This document shows, in pieces, positions 1 to 12,300 of a stretch of DNA of 64,000 bases. The stretch's first letter is position 1; each line of letters begins with the position of its first letter. Made by a program: the position numbers and the translations under genes. Under the pieces are notes generated by a model. That model saw only the letters and a list, made by a program, of their open reading frames with translations, had not been told where the DNA came from and did no database searches. This DNA comes from Ceratotherium simum simum (Eukaryota; Chordata; Mammalia; Perissodactyla; Rhinocerotidae): NCBI RefSeq assembly GCF_000283155.1, contig NW_004454175.1, forward strand, positions 1,056,480-1,120,479, in the 5' to 3' direction.

Positions 1-1125
1 TAACTAGAAATGAATGATAGACCTAAATGTAAGAGCTAACATTATTAAACTTAAATAAAAGAAAATCTTTGTGACACTGAATTAGGTAGAGATTTCTTAA
101 ACAGGGCACAAAATGCACTGAACCACTGAAGAAAAAAAATGATAAAATGAACATCATAAGGAAAAACTTTTGCTCTTCGAAAGACAAATCAAGAAAATAA
201 AGACAAGCCACAGTCTGGGAGAAAATTTCACAAAACATATATTTGATAAAGGACTTGTATCCAGAATACATAAAAAATTTTTTTAGCTCAAAATAAGACA
301 AACAATACAATTAAACATAGGCAAAAGATGTGAACAGATACTTCACCATGGAAGATATACAGATGGCAAATAAGCACGTGAAAAGAAGCTCATCATTAAT
401 CTTCTGAAAAACAGAAATTAAAGCCACAATGAGAAACCCTCTAGAATGTCTAAAGTTTAAACAACTGACAGTATCAAGTCTTAGAAAGGATGTAGAGTGC
501 CCGGAACTCACATATTGCTGATGAGAAATCAAAATGTTACAGTAACTTTGGAAAACAGTATATGGCGGTATCTTATAAAGCTAAACACACATTTACCACA
601 TGCTTCAACAATCCCATTTCTAGGTATTTATCCAAAAGAAATAGTAACGTGTCTACACAAAGACTTGTACACAAATATTCATAATAGTAAAACTGGAAAC
701 TTGAAATTCAAATGTCCATCAACTAATGAATGGATAATCAAATTGTGACATATTCATACTATTAAAGGCTACACAGCAATAAGAAGGAACAAAATATTAA
801 TGCACACAATATGGATGAATTGCAAAAATATTATGCTAGGTAAAAAAAGTCAAACACAAAAGACTATACACTATATTATACTATATGAAATTCTAAAAAT
901 GACAAAACTATAATGATAGAAAGCAGGTTAGTGGATGCTAGAGGATAAGGGTTGGAGGAGGGGATCTTGCAAAAGAACATGAGGAAACATTTTAGGATGA
1001 TTAAAACATTGTATTTATTGGTTGTAATCATGGATACATAACTGTATACAATAAACAAAATTCATCAAACTGTACACTAAGAATGAGTGATTTTATTATA
1101 TGTAAATTATACCTCAATAATGTTT
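1..1125 (+). mobile_element. L1 LINE 3' fragment
   Basis: The sequence follows the L1 order: the end of ORF2 (frame 497-748 carries a decayed FLGIYPKE-type segment near the ORF2 C-terminus), then the L1M-style 3' UTR with the 'gtggatgctagagg', 'gtatacaataaac' and 'tacctcaataa' landmarks near 930-1120. Stops and frameshifts break the reading frame, so it is dead. Its 5' end lies outside the window. Confidence 0.8.
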
Positions 1126-1740
1126 GGGGGAAACTCCATACCTAAAGAAACTTGATATATACAATTATCTTTGATAAGGTTTCATACTTGATTACTGAAG
1201 CTCAACATTATATTATAGGCTCTTATGAAATTAACTAAGATTGAATTTCACCTATTTTGAAATCTTAGTACGGGAAACAGCAGTTTACAATGATTTGCCA
1301 TAAAATGAATTTCAAAAATTATTCTGGTCTCAGCTTTCTAGAAATAAAAGTGAAAAGTAATTTAAAAAATTTAAATTAGTAAAAACAGTAGACGAAAAAA
1401 CTGTGAAAAATATCAATTTAAAATACATGTTGTCACAAATAATGAATAACAAAAAACAATTTGAGGGGAACAATTTGCTATAGGGGTATTAATTACATTC
1501 TACTCCTAATGATTTAGGGACTTTCCTAGACTCATTCTCTATGATTTGGGGGCTTTTCTAAACTCTTTCTCATGTGACCCTGTAGCTATGCAAAAAGGCT
1601 CTTGACAGAGTACTTAAGATATTAAAAGCTGAACATTTCACCATGGTAAGGCCTTGGACCTAGAGAGATAAAGAGCTTCTTAAAGCAAAAGTGGGGGTGG
1701 GGAAGGGGGTATGGATTAAAACAAAGAAAACAGAGCATGT
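1126..1740. other. AT-rich intron
   Basis: No open frame of note and no repeat I can name. A short purine/G-rich run (gtgggggtggggaagggggt) at about 1690-1710 is the only compositional feature. Confidence 0.5.
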
Positions 1741-2700
1741 TTCTATAAAAACTTTATTTTCAAAAGGAACCATTTTGTTTTAGATGTCAAACTCATCAAT
1801 GCATAATTTTGTTTTCAAAAGATTTCCTCAATGAAGCAGTTCATTTCTGAGCTATTTAGTTCACTGTATTTTTACAAGCACAAGACTGACAAACCATGAT
1901 TGTGAGAAGCCATCTTATGCACATTGCTGTTGTCCCACATCATTCAGAACAAACCTTTTTAGATCGTTAACTACCACAGGAGTGCTGATTACACAGGCAC
2001 CAGCAATTTCCTAACCAATGACCACCTGAACAATGATGTGTTCAGCTTCTCAGACCCTGCAGCCTTTCAAAGGTGAATCATTTCACAGTCTGGAACTAGA
2101 TCTCCATAGCAACTTCCCTTTGAGGGTTTTAGAATCACCATCCAGTAATTCTATGATCATCAAGCTCAACCATTCCCAATGGTTCTTTTCACAGCAGATG
2201 GAAAAGGAAGCCTTGAAATTTTACAGTCTATTTCAAGCAATTCATCTGGCAGCCTATTAGAATTCAAAATATTTCGACCTTGAATCACAAAGCATGTTAT
2301 CTGAAGCTGTGGTGATCTCAAGTCAAGACAAGCAGACGTTTTAGTCTAATCATCCATGATGAGAAGAGACTGACAAAAACTCTTAATTCAACCACCATCA
2401 AAATGCTTATTTTAACTGCATGAAAGTCTTTCAACAGGCAATGAAAACACACCATGTACCATTTTATCACAACCTTCTGTTCAAGGAAAATATGAATTCT
2501 GAATATTGACATGGATCTCTGCACTTCTTAGACTGCTTGGAACAAATATGTTTCTTAAAAGTCAGCATAAATCCAATTTAAGAGCACTATTATTCTCCGC
2601 TTGCAAAAAGCCAGAAACCATAAGCAAACGGCAATGGACTTTTCATAAAGTCAGTCAGTTTAACAAATTCAAGTACATTTGGATCGCTTAAATTTTTTTC
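1741..2700 (-). other. Unclassified block, possible pseudogene or UTR-like sequence
   Basis: This block is less AT-rich than its surroundings and matches no repeat I know. Read on the minus strand it gives short coding-looking stretches in shifting frames, for example DPNVLEFVKLTDFMKSP near 2680 and NRLPDELLEIDCKISRLP near 2250, separated by stops. It ends with AATAAA (complement of 1753-1758). No poly(A) tail follows the signal and no flanking duplication was seen, so a clean processed pseudogene is not shown. It could be a decayed retrocopy, a terminal exon or UTR of an unknown transcript, or an old repeat. I do not recognise a parent gene. Confidence 0.3.
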
Positions 2701-3528
2701 AGGCAAATCCTAATGTGCTTAATCAGAAAATATCAATTCCTCAGGAAATTAATATCAATTAAGAGGGAAAGGCAGATGTTAAAGAAAAAATCTCAATTTA
2801 CAAAAAGTCGTTGACTTTCCCCCAATTCAATTCTCTAATGGTTTCAAAATATACTAACTCTCCTTCTTTAAAATATTGAATTCAATCACGTAAAAAAAGC
2901 TGTACATTTCAAATTGCTAATAAATGCAGTTAACAAGTTTTTATCCAAACCCTTTTATTGGAAATTCAACTATATGCAATACTTTCATTAAATGATTTTC
3001 AGAATTTATTATATATGTAAACCAAAGAGAAGTATTTATTTCAGTATCTATTACAGATGTTTAGTGGCATATTAGAAGTCTGTGCAAAAATTTTTAAATG
3101 CCTATTTTCTAATTACTAATCAAATAAAAACACACTTCCCTATGAAGAACTAAACTAAGAATAAACTAAACTAAACACTGGTAAAACAAGATAACTACAA
3201 CCTATGAATCACTAAATCAATTCAAAGCAGATGATAATTTTTTTTAAACATCAGAACGTAAATATTAACTATTTTTGCATAGCCTCAAACGTGAAACAGA
3301 ACATGGAAATATACATGGTTTTCTAAACGATCACCCAGAGTCTTCATACAGTTAATGACTGTTGTACTAAGCCAATTTTAATTTATGAATCCACCTCCTT
3401 CCACAAATGAACACTATAAACAAACACCAGTTCTAAAGCCTCAGTGCTTTGAAAAAAGTAAGATCTAAATTTAAGTATTTCATGAGCAAGAAAAATTTTA
3501 ATAGACTTACTCTACTTCCTTAAGACAA

Positions 3529-3530
<2 letters not shown>
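2701..3530. other. AT-rich intron
   Basis: No named repeat, gene or structured RNA recognised. Confidence 0.5.

Positions 3531-3566
<36 letters not shown>
3531..3566. repeat. (AC)n microsatellite, 18 units
   Basis: An uninterrupted AC run of 36 bases. Perfect dinucleotide arrays of this length are commonly polymorphic in length. Confidence 0.97.
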
Positions 3567-3568
<2 letters not shown>

Positions 3569-4400
3569 CGTATGATCCAACTGTTATTACCTTCCACAAA
3601 AATTGGGTCAGCTAATTTAAACTGTCTTTATATGAGCCTATGAAATAAGTATATTTCAAATCCAATACAAATATTTTATTTTCCCCTTAATATCTCTAAC
3701 CTAAACTTTATGCTTGGTTTAAACATCTAATCACAAAAAAGAGAAGACAGCAAAAGTATTTTATGTTGTACAATCAGTTCTCCAAAACTTGTACAAACTA
3801 TATAAACTCTGGACTTCTGAAAACTAATACAAGTTTTTAAAGGAAAACTAATTTAACAATTGTCTCAATGACAGCAACATTACACTTTCCTTCTAAGGAG
3901 TATCTCCTCTTATTTTCAAAATTTCCGCTTCCACCAGGAAGTATAGAAGAGCAGAGTAAGAAAGACGCCATAACATTATGCCTTACTTGCTCTGACTTTG
4001 GATTGGTTTAGTTTACCATCTGAGCTATATAACTTAAATTTAAACCAAGGATAATGTGCTTAAATTAAAAGGATAATGAGCAGAAAATTATATACATATG
4101 TGTTCATGCATTTTCTATTTTTAACTGTAAGTAGTTTACTTTAGTCATATCCAGGAGGGTAAAACACAACCAAGGGAATCACAAAAACAACTTACTAATG
4201 AAATTCTCACTAATACCCAAAATTCTCAAAGCACAACTTAATAGCTACAGGTGACAACAATGTGAAAAACTGCTATTGGTACGATACTTTCTCAAAATAG
4301 TTATGCATGAGCATTATTTAATAATATCTGAGTTCAGTTTATTAAACATTCCAAACATCAGGTCCATATGTTAGATATTCAAATACGTATCTTTGTTGGC
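3567..4400. other. AT-rich intron
   Basis: Nothing recognised; several short poly(A)/poly(T) runs. Confidence 0.5.
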
Positions 4401-4414
4401 CTATAAGGCTCTTT

Positions 4415-4592
4415 TTTTTTTTTTTTTTTTAATTTATTTTCCCCAAAGCCCCAGTAGATAGTTGTATGTCATAGTTGCACAGCCTTCTAGTTGCTGTATG
4501 TGGGACGGTGCCTCAGTGCGCGCCCGGGATCCGAACCCGGGCCGCCAGCAGCGGAGCGCGCGCACTTAACCGCTGAGCCACGGGGCTGGCCC
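4415..4592 (-). mobile_element. ERE SINE (tRNA-like body with 'tactgggg' tail), internally deleted
   Basis: Minus-strand ERE ending in the GGCCGGCC-type head at 4592, with a poly(T) run (its poly(A) tail) at 4411-4430. The target-site duplication ctataaggctcttt occurs at 4401-4414 and 4593-4606. About 30 bases between the 'cctcag' and 'tgcgcgcccggg' landmarks are missing relative to its sisters. The B-box region is intact. Confidence 0.95.
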
Positions 4593-4606
4593 CTATAAGG
4601 CTCTTT

Positions 4607-4880
4607 TATGGGCACCCTATCTTAACTTATGAATACTTAGAAATTCTTCATTATCAATAATTATGGAGCCTATAAATATTTTTGCTCAATTATCTGTAAA
4701 AAAAAGACAGAGGCTCATGTGGGATGACCTGACAATATATAAAGGTTATACAGACATTACTACATTATATGAGTCATTGTTACAAGTGGTAACAACATTA
4801 TAATAAACTTCCTAAAACTACATGTCCCTTAGAATACAAAGCAGATTCCCTTACTGACTAATTCTGAGTTATTATGAATT
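4607..4880. other. AT-rich intron
   Basis: Nothing recognised. Confidence 0.5.
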
Positions 4881-4884
4881 CCAT

Positions 4885-5020
4885 CATTTGTCTTAATTCT
4901 CCCATTTGGCTGCAAACTTTTTAAGGACAGATATATTACGCATTTTACTAACCCAGCCCTTAGGGCTTTCCATCTGACACTGTAGATACTTAACAAATGT
5001 TTGCTATCAATTATTAGATA
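4885..5020 (+). mobile_element. L2 LINE 3' end remnant
   Basis: Matches the order of the L2 3' end: 'aaactttttaaggacag' (from 'gagggcaggga') followed by 'gtagatacttaacaaatgtttg'. Strongly diverged. Confidence 0.5.
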
Positions 5021-6220
5021 GTAGTGATGGCTATAATTAAAAAACTCCATGTTCCTAACTGGACTGGTAACTAAACTTACTTTTCACTTGCCAGTCATGT
5101 AACAAGAACCAGAAATAGAAGATTAACATACTGAGAAAGCTTAATGAAAGAGAAAACATCTTGATATATCTTTATTTTTTACTTTTATCTTTTCCTTCCC
5201 TCCCAAATTTACAAGAAACCTGCTCCTAACAATAAGCTAACATACAACTACTGAGTTTAGCAGCCTAGGGTAACCTTAAGTTTATTTTATAACATATAAT
5301 CAAGCAACATACTGTAATTGAACACACTGAAAACAGCAGTTACTAGCTAATTAACAATAGCAGAAACATTTCTCTCAATGAAGGAAAATATCTAAAGATT
5401 CCATAGTAAAATATAGTTTGTTATAATATTTAAGTTAGGTGGTAAACAATTTTACAATTAGTAAACACTAAGACAATTATAAAACAAATGTATCAATTTT
5501 TATTCTTATCAACAGCTATGCCTACATTTTGACTACAAAATACTAGGAACATGTAAGTAAAACCAGACTACTCAGCTGTAAGTCCAGTATCAGACATCCA
5601 GCCATATAATCAGAGGACAAATTTGGTATGGGTGTGTGGAGGTGTGTGTCAGTGCTCTGTTTCTTCAATCAATACAGCAAAAGTGTAGTTACCACAGTAC
5701 TTGACCTCTGACTGGGGCAGCAATCTAAAGGAAAACACCTCTAGCAAATGTGTTATTCCTCAGATAAGACAGCAGGATGCAGCATGATGGCTAAAAACCT
5801 CTTTCTTAAAGACAGTCATGCTGCTTCAATGATATTCTAAGTCTCCACTACTCCGTGGAGATAAAACTTCAGGAGGAGCCTTTTCTATTAGACTATCTAG
5901 CCCTGACAGAATAATAAAGTATGAAATTGCAAGTTACGCTGGAATTTTGGCATACATAATTTGATCCTGGCAATCTGGGAAAAGATATAAATCTAAAATA
6001 GTAAAAGTACTTAAGAGAAGTTCATAATAAATGTCAAAGTCTTAAAAATAAACAAATGGTAACAGTACGTTTGGTTAAGGAGCAGCTTACTAACAAGTAA
6101 CAAAAGCCTTTAAAATGTGTACACCCTTGACTCAGTAATTCCTACTTTTAGGAATTTACCCTAAGGGAAAAAACTCAGGCAAGTAGACAATGGTGCATAT
6201 AAGGTATGTACAAGGAGGCT
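5021..6220. other. AT-rich intron
   Basis: No repeat or gene named. A GT-rich patch at about 5630-5650 and a less AT-rich stretch at 5620-5930 stand out weakly. No frame or splice border supports an exon. Confidence 0.5.
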
Positions 6221-6225
6221 TGTAG

Positions 6226-6300
6226 CATCATTCATCCACTCATTCAACAATTATTGAGGAGCACCCATGTGCCTGCTGTCATGGAACTTATAAGTAGGAA
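6226..6300 (-). mobile_element. L2 LINE 3' end remnant
   Basis: 'cactcattcaacaattattgaggagcacc' is the reverse of the L2 3' end (…GTGCTCAATAAATATTTGTTGAATGA…). Confidence 0.6.
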
Positions 6301-6749
6301 GAAACAGATAATAAAAGGTAAACAGATAATTGGTTAATATTTAATCAGAGAAAATGATGAAAAAGGAGCACTTGGCAACATTAGAGGTCACCTGTGACCT
6401 AGACAAGAGCATTCTTAAATGCTCTTTCGGGGGCAAAGCCACTCTGGAATAGGTTAAAAAAAAGAAAAAGAAATGTGAAGAAATGGAGACATTATAAACA
6501 ATCTCTTTTCAGTTTCGTTGTGAAGCAGAACAGAGAAAGCAGTGGCTGAAGGGGGTCATTACACATGTTTGCATGGTCATGGGAAAAAATCAATAGAGGA
6601 AACATGATACAGAACAGAGAGGGCATGACAGCAGGATCACAGTGTTGTGTGCGAGAGAGAAGTAGATTTAATGTGCAAGTGTAGGGGTTGGCCTTGGCAG
6701 GGACAATTCACCTGTTATACTAGAGTGTGTGACACAGGTGGATGTAGAA

Positions 6750-6960
6750 TGACAGAACTCAAAAATACCAGGCCCCACTCCGCCTCAGGGCCCTTGCATT
6801 TGCTGTTGCCTCTGTGCCCAAATATTTATAGATTTGATCCCTTATCTCCTTCAGTTCTTTACTCAAATGTCAACTTCTCAGTGAAGCCTCCCCTTGTAGT
6901 GATTAAAATTGCAAACTCCACCGCAACACTTACTATTCCTCTTTCCCTACTTTTTTTTTC
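6750..6960 (+). mobile_element. L2 LINE remnant
   Basis: Contains the L2 landmarks 'cctcagggcccttgcatttgctgttgcc' and 'tcaaatgtcaacttctcagtgaagcctcccc'. The open frame at 6647-6964 runs through it and is not a gene. Confidence 0.75.
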
Positions 6961-6964
6961 TTAG

Positions 6965-7650
6965 TATTTATTACCATCAAATATACAACATATTTTACTT
7001 TTTAAACATTTTATTTATTGTCTATAACAAATCTCTAAAGATACCATTAAAGAAAACTCTGAGATCTCTTTAATAAAATGGGACACTACCTCAACAAAAA
7101 GATAAAAAGGTCAATGTTTGCTAATACGACTACTATATCTACACATAACTTACTCTCAGAAAAATCATAAGTTTATTTCACCCATCATTAGTTCTGAGGG
7201 AGGAATTAGTTATAATGCATTGGCATACCAAGATTCCAAGTTAGCAGAAAGTAGGCCACTGACATCATTATGAACTGACCAAGACAAAGTCAGACCTGAT
7301 AATCCAACCATCAGCCGTCCAATAGTGAGCTGGAACTGAGACCAGGAAAGCCCAGTCTCTCAAGGGTTTCTGCAGATATTTCAGGAAGTATATACTAGGG
7401 CAGAGAAAACAGAGGAGGAAAAGAGAGGGCCCATGATCTAGTCTGGGGAAGAGAGAATCCTAACCTGAAAATCTGATTACGTCACAGAGCATTAATGGTC
7501 TTTATTTCTCCATACTACCTGTTAAGTGCACCAAATAGCTATCATATCCCTCTATTTAATAACTAGGTTGTTCTCACTGATGTACAGGCAAAAGAACCGG
7601 TGGTACTGTGAGGTATAAGAGGACAAAAAGAAGGGGAAAAATGGTTTTGA
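6965..7650. other. AT-rich intron
   Basis: Nothing recognised; the stretch 7260-7480 is more GC-balanced but has no supported frame. Confidence 0.45.
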
Positions 7651-7654
7651 TCTG

Positions 7655-7850
7655 GATACTACCTCTTACAAGTTGAATGACACTAGGCAACTCAAAGTCG
7701 AAGTCTCAGTTTCATTATTTGTAAAATGTAGATAACAGTGGTACTTTCCTCTTAGGATTGCTCTAAAGATTAAACATGATTTATCTAAAAGGCCTAGCAC
7801 AGTCCTCATCCCAAATGGAATTCAATAAATAGTACTCAGTAAATCTTCTT
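7655..7850 (+). mobile_element. MIR SINE
   Basis: MIR order is visible: 'caagttgaatgacactaggcaa', 'ctcagtttcattatttgtaaaatg', 'agcacagtcctc', 'ttcaataaatagtactcagt'. Confidence 0.8.
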
Positions 7851-8177
7851 CCCATTAATACTACCGGAAATGTTCAGGTCTCCAGAGACGGCGAATTTAA
7901 CTTTGATTTCCAGATCAAAACGACCAATAGAAAAAATGGGGCACTTGGAGAGGGACACAGACATATTCTCTGATCCCACTTTTGCCCTCCCTTGTTCCCA
8001 AATAGTAGGCTATATTCTATACAACTAAAGAAGGAAATTCCAGCCTGGTTCCATGCTGACTGGCCAGCTGTCCCTAAGATCAAAACAGAAAATTTCAAGC
8101 ATCTAAAGTTGATCTGGTGGACATCAAGATTGATATCTATCAGATTAAATTTGGCCTTCAAAAATAGGTATTTTCCC

Positions 8178-9055
8178 CCTTCCCTTTAAGTGTGCGCTAG
8201 ATTTGACTTGCTTCTAAAGAAAACAAAAAATACAAAAAGGAAAAAATAGTAACTTTACAGTGGAGAAACCTGGCAAACACCACCTTCACCAAGTCATGAA
8301 GGTTGACACCATCACTGATAACAGGCAGATACCATAAACTACTGGATATGATATGAAGGGCACTTCCTCTCTGTGGTATTCTTCCCCAAACCCCACAACT
8401 CTGATCTACTCAAGAGAAAACCACCAGATAAACCCAACTTAAGAGACATACTAAAAATACCTCAATAGTAAAAACCAGCCCGGTGATGCAAATGGTTAAG
8501 TGCACGCACTCCGCTGCGGCGGCCCAGGGTTCGCCGGTTCGGATCCTGGGCAGGCACCGATGCACCGCTTGTCAAGCCATGCTGTGGTGGCGTCCCATAT
8601 AAAGTGGAGGAAGATGGGCACGGATGTTAGCCCAGGGCCAGTCTTCCTCAGCAAAAAAAGAAAAAGAGGAGGATTGGCAGATGTTAGCTCAGAGCCGATC
8701 TTCCTCACACACACACACACACAAAAAAACTGTCAAGGCCATGAAAAAGAAGCGAAGATTGAGAAACTATCAGAGAAGATCAGAGAAGACTAAAAAAACA
8801 TGACAAGTACATGTAATGTTGTATCCTGAATTGGATCCTGGAATAGAAAAAGGACAGTGGATAAACGGATAAAATCCAAATAAAGTCTGGAGTCAGTTAA
8901 TAGTAATGTACCAATGTTGGTTTCTTAGTTTTGACAAATGTACCATGGTAAAATGATAACATAAATGATAACTGGGTCAGGGGTATATGAGAACTCTCAG
9001 TTCTATCTTTGAAACTTTTCTGTACATCTAAAATTATTCCAAATAAAAGTTTATT
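8178..9055 (+). mobile_element. Old LINE 3' end, copy 1 (split by an ERE)
   Basis: The left part (8178-8474) matches 61341-61612 over long stretches, including 'ttttacagtggagaaa' and 'gaagggcacttc'. The right part (8725-9055) has the L1M-type 3' end: 'ttggatcctgga', 'gtttcttagttttgacaa', 'gagaactctcagttctatctttg', 'attattccaaataaaag'. The ERE at 8475-8724 interrupts it. Confidence 0.75.
8475..8724 (+). mobile_element. ERE SINE (type with 'tcccatataaag' and duplicated 3' module)
   Basis: tRNA-like head with a degraded A box and the B box ggttcggatcc, then 'ccatataaagtggaggaag' and two copies of the 'atgttagc…atcttcctca' module. The tail has become an (AC)n run at about 8706-8723. Flanking duplication is unclear. 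Confidence 0.93.
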
Positions 9056-9270
9056 TAAACAAAAATGGGCATTGATGACATGGCAAGATATTCAGGATAT
9101 ATTAAAAGAGAAAAGTAAGTTTCAGTATAATATGATCCTGTACTCTTTGAAAAATAGATTTTATTTCTTTAAATTATAAAAGTAATGTCTGTTCACATAT
9201 TTAGAACACACAGATGTATTAGTTATAATAAAACTAGATCACTAAATAAAGAGATTCAAAAATAGAGTGG
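9056..9270. other. AT-rich, probable LINE remnant
   Basis: 'ttataaaagtaatgtctgttcacatatttagaacac' resembles L1 3' sequence; too diverged to place. Confidence 0.35.
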
Positions 9271-9274
9271 ATTA

Positions 9275-9670
9275 ACAAACAAAAAGTTTATTTCTCTTTA
9301 ATTTCAATCTTAATAGTCCAGCTTAGTGAGGCAGCTCTACTCCATGTAGTCATTCACGGAGCCAAGTTCCTTCCAAGACATGGCTCTACTATCCTCTAAG
9401 GCAACCCCATCACCTGCATGGTCTAAGCACTTCCATAAACCAGCATAAAAGGAGAACTACTAGAGGAGGTGCAGCCAATGTCTTAACATCTAGGACCACA
9501 AGTGTCACATAACACTTCCTTTCACAACCCATTGCTGAAAATGCAGACACGTGTCCATTACCAAGGTAGGTTTGGAAATGTAGTAACAAATGTAGTAAAG
9601 ATGAGCAGCCATGGGCCAGGAAGGAGAGCATGGATTTTGCTGGACAACTAGTAATCACTACCAAAAGAGG
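9275..9670. repeat. Unclassified old interspersed repeat
   Basis: 'aaaaagtttatttctcttta…agtcattcacggagccaagttccttccaagacatggctctac' resembles a common mammalian dispersed repeat whose name I cannot recall. The 84-codon minus-strand frame here (9410-9664) is not supported as a gene. Confidence 0.35.
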
Positions 9671-9679
9671 TAGGCAAAA

Positions 9680-10190
9680 AGAAGAAATTATCTAGAAATC
9701 TCCAAATAACCATTGTTAACATTTAAAAACGTATTTTGAGACTTTTTTACCTAGGGCTTAAACCAAACCAGAATACTTCTATATAAAGTGCTTTGTATAA
9801 CCTGGTTTTTCACTTCAAATGTGACAGACGCCTGTCCACTTTAAAATAAACTGCATAGTATTCCATGGAATTAATATACTATATCTAATTTCACCTAATC
9901 TATATTTTATCCATCTTTTAAGGCTTTCTTCAAAACCTATGTCATCTAGTAAGGTCTCCCCTATGGTGAGCTTATAAATTCATTCTGCTGATGTTGGGTT
10001 ATCATTAAGTCTCAGTTATAGTCTGAAATGCATAATTTAGATGTGAATATAAAGTATTCTGGATGTTTCAGTTATATAAGCCTTATCTATTCAACTTACA
10101 TATCAGTCATTCAAGAACATGGAAAATTTCTCACGTTTTCTTTGGGTGATCCCTATAGTACCTAACAAAGAATTAGGTAAACAGACTGAT
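9680..10190. other. Intron with probable LINE remnants
   Basis: 9690-9880 ('aaccattgttaacattt…tgcatagtattccatgga') resembles L1 3' sequence. The rest is AT-rich without a recognised feature. Confidence 0.4.
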
Positions 10191-10238
10191 TTTTTAAAGT
10201 ATTTTTAATATACAAACAACAATCAGAAAATATAATGA

Positions 10239-10544
10239 GGGGCCGGCCCTGTGGCTTAGCGGTTAAGTTCGCGCACTCTGCTACTGGCGGCCTGGGTTGG
10301 GATCCCGGGCGCGCACCAACGCGCTGCTTCTCCAGCCATGCTGAGGCCGTGTCCCACATACAGCAACTAGAAGGATGTGCAGCTATGACATACAACTATC
10401 TACTGGGGCTTTGGGGGGCAAAAAAAGGAGGAGGATTGGCAATAGATGTTAGCTCAGAGCTGGTCTTCCTCAGCAAAAAAAAGAGGAGGATTAGCATGGA
10501 TGTTAGCTCAGGGCCGATCTTCCTCAAAAAAAAAAAAAAAGAAA
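10239..10544 (+). mobile_element. ERE SINE, long composite form
   Basis: tRNA-like head with A box and B-box-like gggttgggatccc, then the 'cagcaactagaaggatgtgcagctatgacatac…ggggctttgggg' body, then two copies of the 'ggaggattgg…gatgttagctcag…cttcctc' module. Target-site duplication gaaaatataatga / gaaaatacaatga at 10226-10238 and 10545-10557. The 142-codon frame at 10235-10663 is only this element plus L1. Confidence 0.95.
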
Positions 10545-11450
10545 GAAAATACAATGAAAGCGAAGACCACATTTATAATACCAACCACAACAGAGAAAAG
10601 ATAAAATACCTAGAAATAAATTTTACAAGAAATGGGCAAAACCAACACAAAGGGGACCTTTAACAAATTTCCAAACACTTCAAAAGCAGACTTGAACAAG
10701 TAAAAGAATGTACCATATTTTTGAATAGAGAGACTATAAATTCTTCTTAAATTAACTTATAAATTTAAGGTCATCATAATAATAATTCCAACAAGATTTA
10801 TTTTCTGGGATGAGGCAAGCTGATTATTAAGTTTATAGAGGAAAAATAAACAAGCAAGACTAGCCAGGAACACTCTGAAAATAAAGGGAACAGCCCTACC
10901 AGATAGTACAATATATACAAATTCTTAATGATTTAAAAAGTGCTGCACTAGCAAATGAATAAACCGACATGCTGGTGAAACAGACTGAGAAGATTCAAAA
11001 TAGACCCAAATACTTACAGGAATCTAGCATATGATAAAGGTGATATCTCAAATCAGTAAAAGATAGACTTTTTAATAAATATTATTTGACTACCCTTAAA
11101 GATCCATTCTCAAAAAAATAAAGTAGGATCTCACAGCATATACAAAGATAAATTCTAAATGGATTAGAGATTTACAAATAAAATTGAAACCATAAACTTA
11201 CTGAAAGAAAATATAGGTGAATTACTTTATAACCTTGAGTTGGGGATAGTCTTTTTGATAATAACTTAGTTCAATTACCAAAAGAACTCTGTATAGCAAA
11301 ACACACCATAAACAAAGTCAATGACAAACTGGGAAAAAATATCTGCAACTTATATAATATAGGGCTAATATTACCAACATATAAAGAATTCTTAGTTGTT
11401 AAAGGAAAAAAAAATGAAAGAAAGAACAACCCAATAGGAAAATGGGCAAG

Positions 11451-12262
11451 TTCTTGGACCCAGTTGCAATGGTGGGGAGTAGGGTGAGGGGCCCTCCCCA
11501 CACCAAAAAGCAGTTCTATGACACCAGCAGGGTATCTGAGAATTCAACTCAATTCTGACACTGTTTACCTGGAGACAGAATCTGATTCCACAGGTAAAGG
11601 GCTCAGTCCCACAAGACCATCCTCCACTTTAGACACCAACCGCAAGCCCAGGATGTTACCTGTGCTTCTGACCGACCAGCTACAAACTGGAGGTTCCAAT
11701 GACCCCTCCTCAGGTTTGATTAATTTGCTAGACTGGCTCACAGAATTCAAGAAAACGGTTTACTCATTAGATTGCCAATTTATTACAAAGGATATTAAAG
11801 GATATGAATCAACAGCCAGATGAGGTTCCAAACAAAGGAGTTTCTGTCCTGATGGAGCTTGGGGCGCCGCACGATGGCACATGGAAGTGTTCTAGTTCCC
11901 TAACACGGACACTCTCTGGAAAAGGGCTGTGCAGCTGTCCTTTTGGGGTTTTATGGAGGCTTCATTAGGTAGCCATGACTGACTAAGTCATTGGCCATTG
12001 GCAACTGATTCAACCTCAAGCCCTCTACCCTCCCCGGGAATCAGGGATAGGATTGAAAGTTCCAATCCTCTGATCACATGGCTGGTTCTCCTGGCAACCA
12101 TCCCCCACTCTTAGGTGCTTCCAAAAGTCACCTCATTCACGTAAGAAAAGACACATTTATCACTTTCAACACTTAGGAAATTCCAAGAGTTTTGGGAACT
12201 ATGAGCCAGGAACTGTGGACAAAAACCAAATATATTTCTTATAAATCACAATATCACCACAA
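11451..12262 (-). mobile_element. Endogenous retroviral LTR (solo), inside L1
   Basis: Its reverse complement has LTR character: a 'TCCATAAAACCCCAAAAGGA' promoter-like segment, 'AATAAATTGGCAATCTAATG' in the polyadenylation region, and a G/C-rich stretch ending with the 'GTGTGGGGA' landmark. It resembles a MER21-like ERV LTR, but the family name is uncertain. No retroviral coding sequence flanks it. The flanking short duplication (gcaa) is weak and the ends are approximate. L1 sequence resumes on both sides. Confidence 0.65.
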
Positions 12263-12300
12263 GCAACATAAACAGGCAATCCATAGAAAGATACAAACAG

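Noticed and set aside
6647..6964. 105-codon plus-strand frame
   Set aside because: Its second half is an L2 LINE remnant, and no domain is recognisable.
8500..8793. tRNA gene suggested by A and B boxes in ERE heads
   Set aside because: The boxes belong to SINEs with poly(A) tails and target duplications; no full cloverleaf with an acceptor stem is present.
10235..10663. 142-codon open frame, the longest in the window
   Set aside because: It is the translation of an ERE SINE running into L1 sequence; the same peptide pieces recur at every ERE.
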